DNA of 64,000 bases from contig VNWV01000003.1 in assembly GCA_009801085.1 (NCBI GenBank), positions 1,302,001 through 1,366,000 on the forward strand. Reading direction: 5' to 3'. A program made the translations under genes and the position numbers. The DNA is from Lasiodiplodia sp. COLG20 (taxonomy: Eukaryota > Ascomycota > Dothideomycetes > Botryosphaeriales > Botryosphaeriaceae). Shown piece by piece: positions 50,884 through 61,425 of the stretch (position 1 is the stretch's first letter; every line of letters begins with the position of its first letter). Below the pieces are notes generated by a model that was not told the origin of the DNA, ran no database searches, and saw nothing but the letters and a program-made list of their open reading frames with translations.

Positions 50884-53240
50884 ATGGACGCTGTCAAGGA
50901 CGCCGTAGAGGGCGTCAAGAACCTGGCTGTCGGCGAGAAGCAGCAGCCCAAGAAGGAGAAGCAGCCCAAGAAGGACAAGAAGAAGGGCGGTGAAGATGCC
51001 GACGGCCGCCCGCTGGAACTCGCTCCCCCACCTGAGTATCTGGACCACAGGATTAAGATCTTCGAGGAACTGAAGGCCAAGTATGATGCTGATGTCGCCG
51101 CCAAGCCCCGTGAGCCCATCAACATTACCCTTCCCGACGGCAAGGTCCATGTTGGTGAGTCCTGGGTCACCTCGCCCGCCGATATTGCACGTGGCATCAG
51201 CAAGTCGTTGTTTGAGCGCACTGTGATCACCCGCGTCGACGGTGAGCTCTGGGATCTCGAGCGTCCGCTGGAGAAGAGCTGCACCCTCGAGCTCCTTGAC
51301 TTCGAGCACCCCGAGGGCAAGAAGGTTTTCTGGCACTCCAGTGCCCACATTCTCGGAGAGGCCGCCGAGAGGAGATTTGGTTGCGACCTGTGCATTGGCC
51401 CGCCCGTCGAGGATGGTTTCTACTACGAGATGGCCCTTCCTGGTGGTGACGTTGTCCAGCAGACTGACTACAAGCCCCTCGAGAAGATTGCCGACAAGGC
51501 CATCAAGGAAAAGCAGAAGTTCGAGCGCCTTACCCTTACCAAGGAGGAGCTGCTTGAGATGTTCAAGACCAACAAGTACAAGCAGCACATCATTAAGGAT
51601 AAGATTCCCGATGGCACCAGCACCACCGTCTACCGCTGCGGTCCTCTTATCGATCTCTGCCGTGGCCCTCACGTCCCCCACACTGGCAGGGTCAAGTTCT
51701 TCAAGATTATGAAGGTATGACATGTCGCGGCTAACATGAAGAAAAATATACTGAAGACATATGCCAGAACTCCGCCTCCTACTTCCTCGGAGACGCAAAG
51801 AACGACTCGCTTCAGCGTATCTACGGTGTCTCCTTCCCTGAGAAGAAGATGATGGAGGAGCACCTGAAGTACCTTGAGGAGGCCGCTAAGCGTGATCACC
51901 GCAAGATCGGCAAGGAGCAGGAGCTTTTCTTCTTCCACGAGTGGTCTCCGGGCTCTGCCTTCTTCCTGCCCCACGGCATGATCATCTACAACACCCTGCA
52001 GTCCTTCCTCCGTGAAGAGTACTGGAAGCGTGGTTACCAGGAGGTCCAGTCTCCGAACATGTACAATGCCGAGCTTTGGAAGCGCTCCGGCCACTGGCAG
52101 CACTACAAGGACGACATGTTCACCTTCGAGGTCGAGAAGGACCCGTGGGCGTTGAAGCCCATGAACTGCCCCGGCCACTGTTTGCTCTTCGGTCACAGGG
52201 AGCGCAGCTACAGGGAACTGCCCATGAGGATTGCCGATTTCGGTGTGCTGCACCGTAACGAGGCTTCAGGTGCGCTTACTGGCCTGACTCGTGTGCGCCG
52301 TTTCCAGCAGGATGATACCCACATTTTCTGTACCGAGGACCAGATTGAGCAGGAAATCACTGGTCTCTTTGACTTCCTTCAGACCGTTTACGGCAAGTTC
52401 GGTTTCACTTTTAAGATGAAGCTTTCCACCCGTCCCGAGGGTCACCTTGGTGAAACTGAGACCTGGGACATTGCCGAGGCCAAGCTGACGGCTGCTTTGG
52501 ATAAGTTCACTGCGCAAGGTGGCGAGAAATGGGAGCTTAACCCCGGTGATGGTGCTTTCTACGGCCCGAAGATTGATATCACCATCTCGGATGCGCTCAA
52601 GCGTGACTTCCAGTGCGCTACCATCCAGCTTGACTTCCAGCTCCCCCAGCAGTTCAACCTGGAGTACATGAGTGCTGAGAAGGTCGAGAAGCCCAAGGAC
52701 GCCCCTAAGGCCGAGGCTCCCAAGACCGAGGCTCCCAAGGTCGAAGCCCCCAAGGAGGGCGAGCAGAAGAAGGATGTCATGGAGGCCGCAAGGAAGCCGG
52801 TTACTCCCGGCTGTGCTCGCCCCGTCATGATTCACCGTGCCATCTACGGCAGTTTCGAGCGTTTCATCGCCATCCTTACTGAGCACTTTGCCGGAAAGTG
52901 GCCTTTCTGGCTCAGCCCTCGCCAGATTCTGATCGTCCCGGTCATGCCTGCTGTCAACGACTACGTCCATGAGCTGCAGAACATTTTCCGTGCCAAGGGC
53001 ATGCACGTTGACGTCGATGTTAGCGGCAACACAATGCAGAAGAAGATTCGCACTGGTCAGCTGCAGCAGTACAACTTCATTTTCGTTGTCGGTGCCGAGG
53101 AGAAGGAGCAGCGCAAGGTCAACATCCGTAACCGTGATGACCAGGCCACGCAGCACAGAGGAGAGCTCGTCGACCTGGACGTTGCTATTGAGAAGCTGGT
53201 GGCCCTCAAGGAGAGCAGGGCTATTGTCACCGCCCTCTAG
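50884..53240 (+). CDS. THS1: Threonyl-tRNA synthetase
   Basis: Model: join(50884..51714, 51768..53240), 767 aa. The start at 50884 has a CCACCATGG context. Order: Lys-rich N-terminus, TGS domain ([18 protein letters not shown], residues ~78-140), the editing/SAD domain with [15 protein letters not shown] and [10 protein letters not shown], the class II core ([54 protein letters not shown]) and the anticodon-binding domain ([20 protein letters not shown]). Between about residues 580 and 627 there is a Lys/Glu/Pro/Ala-rich insert of PK(A/T/V)EA repeats within the catalytic domain, just before the motif 3 region ([16 protein letters not shown]). It charges tRNA-Thr, probably in the cytosol. The promoter carries paired Gcn4/Cpc1-type sites. 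Confidence 0.95.
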
Positions 53241-54168
53241 ATGTTGTGGGTCTAAAATTATGTTTTGGAGAGGGCAGGTGGAGTTACGCGTTCCTTAGAT
53301 AACGAAAAGATGGTAGCACAGAGAAATGTCAATTGCATGATGTAAATGATTTTACGGAGAAAATTCATCTTGACTTACGTGCTCCAACGAAAGATGTCTA
53401 ATAAGGATGCTGTTCGTTCGCCATTCCATGTTATTGAGCTACCACCCCTGTGTTGGTTACAGAATTGACAAATCAGGAGGAAACTATGGCAATTCGCCGC
53501 TCTTCTTGTTTGCTGTTTGTTGTTGTTTGCTTTTTATTGACTTGTGCAACGTATGTAATCCACGCTGCTACCCGACAGGTCTCTCACAAATCGACTCGCG
53601 CACATTCAACAAAAGCTCATGACCCGCAGTTGCACAGTTCATTTAAACGAAACGAGCCGTGAGGTTTAAAACGTGACCGATTTTCTGCCTAAACAAGGGG
53701 AAAATTCGGCCACGACTTTACCGAGGCGCATTGAACCCTAACCCTGGCTACCTAGGCAGTCGCAGCCCGGCCTTCGCGTGTCCGCTTTCCGTCATCCCAG
53801 CACGCGTTCTACTCACCTTCATCCTGCCAACAACGCTCGCCACAACGCTCTTTCCGCCCACACAATATCCGAGTGATTAACCGGCTTTTTCGCACACGCT
53901 ATCCTTCAACGCGTTCCTCATTTCAGATCGCGCGAGTCGCTAAGCGCCACACTTGACAAGCCTAGAAGTTCGACTTGATCTCATCTTGGCGCCTACGCAA
54001 CATGCGCCTTCCTGTGTAGCCCTTCGAATGGTTCGCTTCTCGCCATAACTACTCCGGGCGCTTTGCTTCGAGTCTGCGGTCTTCTAGTATCTTAGAATCC
54101 GCTTGAGTTCTGTTCGTCGTCGTCAAGCGGAGGGTTTCCAAGGCAGCGGCCCCACTTCCGTTACCGTC
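53241..54168. other. Intergenic THS1-RdRP, one weak small ORF
   Basis: About 930 bases. Besides a possible 58-aa secreted peptide ORF at 53486-53662, nothing is supported. The latter half is probably the RdRP promoter and leader. Confidence 0.4.
53486..53662 (+). CDS. Possible small secreted peptide, 58 aa
   Basis: ATG at 53486 opens MAIRRSSCLLFVVVCFLLTC followed by ATYVIHA, a good signal-peptide shape with positive start, hydrophobic core and small residues before a cut. The remaining 31 residues are His/Ser/Lys-rich without cysteine. No homolog recognised; could be chance. Confidence 0.18.
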   Translation: MAIRRSSCLLFVVVCFLLTCATYVIHAATRQVSHKSTRAHSTKAHDPQLHSSFKRNEP

Positions 54169-57100
54169 ATGGATATCCTCGTACGCGGGATTCCGGTTCA
54201 GACCACCGAGTCTGCATTGCGCGACTTTTTTAAGCCCGTATTAGAGGAGTTCGCCATCATCGTCTTCAATTGCAAAAAGACCAAGAACAAACCAATCGCC
54301 ATCATCACCATCGCCGATTCTGCAAAGGCGGAGCTTTTCTTGAAAAAGTACAGCCAGGTTCAGTCGCAGTCGCTCGTTGACTTCGAACCTTTACTGTTCA
54401 TCAACAAACCTCTGAAATGCAGCGCCGGCGCCTACAAGCCAGATGAGATCATTCTCAAGGCATTGCGCTATGAAGAGGAGGAATTATTGCGCAAAGCTAA
54501 CCGCAAAGCCAGGAAGCTCGCGAACCCCGAAAATCCGCCTGACCAGCCTCTAATCGTACTGAAACGGCCGAGGTTGCAAAGAGCGTTTGACTTCTCAAGC
54601 CTTTGGTGCGGTGTCTGGGACTACAATGGATCGCAGGCTGCCTTTGCCCCTCATTTCCAAGACACGAGGCGGGGAACCATCATGTTTGGTAAACGAACTC
54701 TGGCTATGGTTTTGCGGGCAGATGGCTGGGTCCCCTCAACCTGTCGAATCGACATCCCGTACTGGAGTGTCGATACCGTCGTCACCTGCTCACAGCTCAA
54801 CAAAGTGACCTTCACCTTGAAGTTCGCACCGCGCGTGTATCAGCTTCAGGATGGTCTAGAGGGCTTGATGAGCGGTCTAGGCATCAGCGCTCCGAACAGC
54901 CGTCGGAATCAGAGGTTTGACCGAACTCGAGTTTCGGCCATCGATGAAGCACACGAGTTGGTCATAGGTAGCTGCTTTGTCTACCAGATCACGCTTTCGA
55001 ATCCCACCGATGTGTCAAAGCTCGACTATCTTCTCCGTAAAAGCCCAGGAATGCCCCCAGCACTCAGCCTTCCGACATCCTACACGCAGGCCCACGTTAC
55101 GTTCAAGCAGGACTTCGAACGTCTCAAGGATCTCATCTACGCTGAAGGGCAATTCGGTAATTTGAAATATTCTGTCAAATTCCAGGTTGAACGGCTGGCA
55201 AGGAATGCGTATCTGCCTCCTGCAAAGGTGGTCTCTCTACTTCCGACCATCAAGCGTCTTTCAGGCCAGTATGGACACATACGAACCGCTACGGCCATTC
55301 GCATTCTCTCGCGGCAAATCCAGTACCCTGGACCTCATCTGGACCCGGAGAACTTCGACGTCAACTTCTTGGCTAGAGCATTGGCCAAAAATGCGAAGGA
55401 CTTCAAGATCGAAGGATCCATCTACGATGTTAAAACGCGGCATAATCACATTGCGCTAATTCATCGAGTTATCATAACGCCTGCTGGAACATACTTGGAA
55501 GGACCTGAGCCCGAAGTAAGCAATCGAGTTCTTCGCAAGTATCCGGAACATACAGATAACTTCATACGAGTACAATTCGTGGATGAAGACGGCGACGCAA
55601 TCCGTTATGAACCGAAAACTAGTCTTTCTGAGGTTTTCCACAACCGTTTCAAGTCGGTTCTTGATAGCGACATTAACATCGGAGGACACAGCTTCACTTT
55701 CCTGGGCTTCTCGCACTCCTCTCTGCGTTCCCAAACCTGTTGGTTCATGTCGCCTTTTGTGCAAAAAGTCAGTCTCACTGCCGCTCAGGAAGTCATCAAG
55801 GGCCTGGGAGATTTTTCAAAAATCAGATCCCCGGCGAAGTGCGCAGCCCGTATTGGCCAAGCATTTTCAGATACGTCCGGTACGGTCACAGTCAATGAAA
55901 AGATCATCAAGATGGACCCCGATGTGTACAATGACAAGGGCTACATATTCAGTGATGGAGTTGGCAGAATTTCCTACAGGCTGCTAAAGAGAGTGTGGAA
56001 GGAATACCAGCAGGCCCGAGGACAGAGGCCAACTTGTCTTCAAATTCGTTTTGGAGGCGCGAAGGGTGTTGTTTCACTGGACGACAGGCTGCCGGGCGAA
56101 CTATTAGTCCTTCGGCCATCCATGGTCAAGTTTCATGGAGCTGGCACATGGAATATCGAGATCTGCGGTGCAAACTTCAGGCCACTGCCGATGTATTTGA
56201 ATCGTCAGTTCATCAAGATTCTCGAGGACCTCGGTGTACCTGATCAAGTATTCCTGGACCTTCAAAGCAACATGGTCGAACAGCTGCGCCGAATCACGAA
56301 ATCATCAGTAAATGCTGCTTCTTTCCTGGAGCATGTTCGAGTTGGTCAAGGCACAAAGATGCCGTATCTGGTCAGGATGCTTGACGATCTGGGGTTGTCT
56401 TTTAATGAGGACGATTTCTTATCCCATGTCGTCGAGATCGCTGCGCTGTCACAGCTGCGTGACATCAAACACCGCGCTCGAATTTTGGTCGACAGAGGCG
56501 TCACACTGTATGGAATCATGGACGAAACCGGCTACTTGGGCGAAGACGAGATTTACTGCGTAATTGAACGAATGGGAGATAACGGCAGACCCAAGCGTAC
56601 TGTCATTTGCGGAGGCGAAGTCATTGTCACGCGCTCTCCAGCCATGCATCCCGGGGATGTACAAAAAGCCCTGGCAGTCGATGTACCTGCGAACTCGCCT
56701 CTCCAAGCACTTTCAAATGTTGTCGTCTTTAGTTCTCGGGGACAGCGAGACCTCCCGTCTCAGCTCAGTGGCGGTGATCTTGATGGTGACCTCTACAACG
56801 TCATCTTCGACAAGCGTTTGATGCCCAGGATTACGTACATGCCAGCAGATTACAAGAAGGTCCCGCCTCTCGATATCGGCAGACCTGTCACCAGGCAGGA
56901 TATCACGGACTTTTTCGTCAAGTTCATGGAGACGGACCAGCTGGGACGTATTTCCAATATTCACATGCAGTTGGCTGATCGGAGGCCAAATGGCACTCGA
57001 GATCCAGATTGCCTCAAGTTGGCTGAGATGGCCTCGACCGCGGTGGACTTTTCCAAAACGGGCATTCCAGTAAGCGCACCACAAAAGTTGACTTTGCAAA

Positions 57101-57952
57101 TAATGACTGACGCATCGTGCAGGTCGATATGACCCAGTGTCCCCGTAACGACATGATTCGCCCTGACTTCATGGCCAGTGGGCCGCGTGTCATTGTTGAG
57201 AAGAGAGGTGCTGTCTTCCAAGATGACGACGATGATGATCTTCTGGATGAAGATGACGCAGTTGGTGCGCTTGATCCAGATTTCAAGACGTTCCGCTACT
57301 ACGAAAGCGAGCGTGTACTCGGTCAGCTGTACCGCGCTATCGACGAGAAGAAGATCTTCCAGGAGATGCAAAGGCATGCCCTAGGGACGAAGAGTCATTT
57401 GGGCGGACTCAATCTCATGGATCAAGTGTGGGCATACGTACAGCGGGAAACAGCGCTCATCCAGTGGGAGGGCTACAAACCGCTGGCCAGAAACATCAGA
57501 GAGACGTAAGTCCTGTATTTAATTTCCAAGTCCAAAACACACCCAGCTAACAGATTGACACTAGTTACGAGTCTAATCTCTTGGACATCATGTCCGACTA
57601 TTCCACGCACCCGCAGTACCCGCTCTCGGAGCTCGAAGTCTTTGGTGGCAATATCATCGGCAAAAGCACCGGCGCCCAGAATCGGCGCACGAAAGAGCGC
57701 ACCATGGAGATGAACGAACGCTTCGAGCGTGACGTCACATTCACCGTCGAACGAATCACTCAAGGTGATGATGGAGATCGCGACGAAGCGCTAGCTCGCT
57801 CCATCGCTTGTTTGGCTGTCGGCATAACGGAACCGCGCAAGGTCAGCAAAAGGATTGGGGAGCTGCGCAGCTGGAAGTATGTTGCGGCGGCGGTATGCTT
57901 GAGGGAGATCGACCTGTTCAAGATTCGCTTCGATCCGTTGAATAGGATTTGA
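54169..57952 (+). CDS. RNA-dependent RNA polymerase (RNA silencing, Rdp1/SAD-1 type)
   Basis: Model: join(54169..57069, 57123..57505, 57565..57952), 1223 aa. The first ATG in frame is 54169; the frame is open a little further upstream without ATG. N-terminal RRM-like domain (DILVRGIPVQTTESALRDFF, residues 2-70). The RdRP core includes GYIFSDGVGRIS, QIRFGGAKGVVSLDDRLPG, RPSMVKFHG and the catalytic loop SGGDLDGDLYN at about residues 866-876, with the three Asp of DxDGD. An acidic run (QDDDDDDLLDEDD) follows intron 1. Such enzymes turn single-stranded RNA into dsRNA for Dicer, in quelling, meiotic silencing or heterochromatin. The DLDGD form fits the Rdp1/SAD-1 side; exact orthology needs a tree. 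Confidence 0.93.
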
Positions 57953-58320
57953 GGAGGTGCGGGTAGTAGATGGCGAAGTGGGATAACTGACTGATGAGAA
58001 AGTAGGCCTTCGATCTTTGCTATATCGTGGACCTCGAATTAAAGTCGATACTGAGGAGATTGTCGAGTTCTTCGTCCTTTTCATAGCTTTGCGTGGATTG
58101 AACAAATTTGCTTCATAGTTCTAAATCTTTAGGCAAGCAGGCTAGGCGCTTCGGTCACTATGTTCTTCAGTATCTTGCATATCTAGCACACTTTCTTGCC
58201 CCTTTTCGGTTTTCAGATCCATATCTTTCGCATTCATGTATTTTGCTGGATCGCTCTCTTTTCCTGGTCTTGCAGATAGTTCTGCAAAACCTAATTGGAT
58301 CTTTTCAGCGTCAATCCCTT
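57953..58320. other. Convergent intergenic region
   Basis: About 370 bases between two convergent stops. No gene seen. Confidence 0.45.
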
Positions 58321-59843
58321 CTATACTGACTCAATAACGTAATCTTGCAACTGCATCAACGCATGATGTGCCCCGATCGTCGTCTCCTTCTCTCTCAGCA
58401 CCACCACCGTTTCCGTCTCCCACGCCGTCCCCTTGACGAGCGCCTCCAGCTTCGTCGGCCCCAGCAGCTCCACAAGATCGTACACCGGCAGCTCCTTCTC
58501 CACCATCACCTCGCCATCTTTTCCCTCTTGCCTCACTACGCACCGCACACTCGGATACTCCAGCGGCGGGTAGAGTATGCTCGGCTGGAGCCGCGGCCCG
58601 CCAGCGTCCAGGATGCCTTGCGTGCGCGGCAGCACCTCCTCCTTCAGCGTCCGCCGCGTCGTCTCCCGTATCTTGACCAGCTGGTCGACCAGCCCGTCGC
58701 CGGCCTCCACGCACTCGCGCACCCGCCTCTCCGCCTTTCGCGTCGCCTCGCTCGTCACGCGCCGCAGGAATAGCACCGCGCCCGCGTCCGGGATCTGCGC
58801 GAGGCAGTCCGCGAAGGACGACGACGAAGGTTGCTTTTGCACAGAGGTGCTGGGGCCACCGTCGCCGCTGGCGCGTGTGTCGAGCAGGCGCGCGAAGAGG
58901 CCGCCGCCGCGAGGCTTGCTGAAGCCGTATTCCAGCCGCCGGGCGACGAGATCGCGCAGCAGGCGGAGCACCATCTGGTCCATGTCTTCGCGCCAGACCA
59001 GCTTCTGGTGCGGCTTGTTCTGCGGCGGCGCGACGTCGTCGCCCTCGCCGTCCTGGCGGCCGAGCAGCTTCATCCGCGCCCGCGTGTTGACGGCTTGCTC
59101 CCACATGCTCCCCTTGTTGGCTGTGCGGAGGTTGCGGAGGTGCGTCTGCCGGAGGGCGACGTAGGAGGACGGGGAGGTGCGGACGCTCCTGTGTGGCTTG
59201 TTCTGTTGTTGTGCATCTTGCGGCTCAGCGCTGTTGGATTTGGATTTCTTTTTGGGTGGGCGTTTCGCGGCGTCGGCGAGTTCGAGAGGGAGGATCCAGG
59301 GCGCGGACGTGGTGGGGTGAGGTTTTGGGTGTAGGGAGAGGTAGAAGAAGGAGGGGAGGACGGTCGAAGTGCGGTCGGCGCGGATGGACGTGGAGAGGGC
59401 GTGAGCTGTGTGGAGCCGGGAAGGCTGAGGTTAGCATTATTTTGATTCGGTTTAGAGGAGAGGGGCTCGTATAGGTGCTTACCGGCTGGGTTGGCGTAGA
59501 GCTTGCGCTGGAAGGGTGTCAGGTCTTCCCGGCGCGGTTCTGGCATCTTGGGCTCGGTCCAGCGCTCCCGCGCGGCGAGGGCTATAGGGTCCATGATGGG
59601 TGGGAGAGGTAAGTCGCGCTTGCCGCTCGGGTGCTTTCGGTAGGTTGCATGGCCATCGCTGGTATATTTGTCGCGCTCGTTGCTGGAATCGTCGCGTGGA
59701 GAGTCTTGCGGTGCTGATGCGGATGTGTTGTCGGAGGCCTGCGCAGATGCAGCGCGCCTCAATGGGCGCGTAGATGGACTTCTCAGGACATGGTGCTGAA
59801 TTTTTGTTGCTGGAAAGCGCCGCGGAATTGGTTGCGCTTGCAT
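58321..59843 (-). CDS. Conserved fungal protein, probably mitochondrial
   Basis: Model: complement(58321..59405, 59483..59843), 481 aa. The N-terminus (MQAQPIPRRFPATKIQHHVL then RSPSTRPLRRAASAQ) is Arg/Ser/Ala-rich without acidic residues, like a mitochondrial presequence. Then EDLTPFQRKLYANP|AHALST, LPSFFYLSLHPKP, a SSYVALRQTHLRNL block, a VWREDMDQMVLRLLRDLVAR helix, VLFLRRVTSEATRKAERRV and a C-terminal YDLVELLGPTKLEALVKG. The 77-nt intron sits between ANPA and HALST. The pattern recalls a fungal-specific mitochondrial protein I cannot name with certainty; no catalytic motif is evident. Confidence 0.65.
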
Positions 59844-60297
59844 AGGTTGGAGGGTTGCGGAAATCTTTTGGAGGTGTTGTGAGGTCGTGCGGCAACGCCC
59901 GCTTGCATCATCACCGCCATCACAGTAGATTTCAAAAAGAATTTAGCCATCCCATCTGGCTTGCTCGAGAATGAGCACTATTTACAGAAAGTTCTGTTTT
60001 ACGTCTGATTGTCATCATGTGATTGAAATGTACATTTGCATCTGAATATTAACTGTAATTGCTCAATGAGTGTAGAAGCTTTCGTGGCATAGAGAGGGAT
60101 TAAATGTTTTACAGCTCACATTGCTATAACGCTACCTCAGGCATGAAAGAGCACGGGACTTTCAAGCATTCAAAAGCATCCCGCAATCCATCCCGAGATA
60201 ACTGTCGCATATTTCTAGACCTAATACAGGTTGCCTCCATGCCCAAGCCATCCACTCAACTCAAGCTGACTTGTCCCGCAGCTCGTGTGCCGCCGAC
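59844..60297. other. Intergenic, no gene seen
   Basis: About 450 bases, AT-rich near 59990-60060; the ORF at 60104-60301 has no pattern. Confidence 0.4.
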
Positions 60298-61240
60298 TTA
60301 GTCCTCCTTCTTCTCTTCATTGTCCCGCTTATCCAGAATCTTGTCGACCAGTCCCAATTCCTTCGCTTCCTCTGCTGACATGAAGTAGTCCCGCTCCATA
60401 AGCTTCTCGATCTGCTCCAATGTATGCGACTTTGTCAAGTGATTCTGGTAAATCTTGTTGAGCTGTGTCCGTATCCGCAGGATCTCTTTGGCATGTATCG
60501 CGATATCCGAGGCCTGTCCAAAGTAGCCGCCGCTGGGCTGGTGGATCATGATCGAGCTATGGGGTAGACAGAAGCGGTGGCCCGGAGCTCCGCCGCAGAG
60601 AAGCAGTGAACCCATACTTGCTGCCTGGCCGACACAGATGGTGGTGACGGGAGATCGGATGTAGGTCATCGTATCGTAGATAGCCAATCCTACTTGTCAT
60701 AAGTATTCTCCTGATTTATAGCATGGTCGCTGTCAAAAACATTCCATACCTGCTGTGACAGAGCCACCGGGCGAATTGATGTAGAGATTGATGGGTTTCT
60801 CGGGGTTGTCAGCCTCGAGAAAGAGGAGCTGCGCGACGATTGATGCAGATGCTATCTCGTTCACTTCGCCATTGAGGCAGACGATGCGCTCCTGTTATGG
60901 CAATCAGCATGAAGCTCTTACGATCGATGCGGGGACCCAGAACTTACCTTGAGAAGCCGGGAGAAAATGTCGTCTTCCAAACATCAGTCCAAGCTCTTTC
61001 CCGCTTCATGAATTTCTTGACTCACACGTATGCCAACCGCCGCCCTACTCAGTCAGCTTCCATCCACATACTCTGAAGCCGAACACATACGACCGTCTCC
61101 GTCACGAAGGGTGTCGGCGTCCATCCTCGAGGTGAACCTGGCTGCGCATCACGCGGCAGCCCTGAGAAAGCGCGCAGGCCGATTCGCGTCGATTGTTGAA
61201 GTGCCGGCGACCGTAGCGCCCGGGGGAGTAGCAACGACAT
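60298..61240 (-). CDS. clpP: Mitochondrial ATP-dependent Clp protease proteolytic subunit
   Basis: Model: complement(60298..60689, 60750..60891, 60948..60973, 61026..61044, 61091..61240), 242 aa. Exons 2 and 3 are tiny (19 and 26 nt); together they restore [20 protein letters not shown] and [15 protein letters not shown], the usual ClpP N-terminal sequence. Catalytic Ser is in [11 protein letters not shown], His in [11 protein letters not shown], Asp near the C-terminus. [19 protein letters not shown] joins across intron 4. The N-terminus ([20 protein letters not shown], then GLRAFSG) is a mitochondrial targeting sequence. ClpP forms a heptameric-ring serine protease in the matrix with ClpX. 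The C-terminal tail is Lys/Glu/Asp-rich. Divergent from SMC6. Confidence 0.93.
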
Positions 61241-61425
61241 CGTTGGGCAAGTGGAGGTGAGTGACGACGAGACCGGAGCTCCGAGCTAGAAGGCGTGGGG
61301 TGGAGCTGACGCGAGTTCTTGGCGCAGATCACGGCGTCGCGTCACCCACTGCCGACGCGTCTTCCTCTCCACAACTGCATCTGCTTCCGTTTACAGGACG
61401 TCCGCTCCACGCCTCTGCGCGCAAC
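61241..61425. promoter_or_regulatory. Divergent promoter clpP/SMC6 with an MBF-type site
   Basis: 185 bases between two starts. Contains ACGCGT at 61355-61360, the MluI cell-cycle box bound by MBF-type factors (G1/S genes), 66 bases upstream of the SMC6 ATG. One site only, so chance is possible. Confidence 0.45.

Noticed and set aside
53730..53750. Telomere-like CCCTAACCCT
   Set aside because: A single partial unit between two housekeeping genes; no array.
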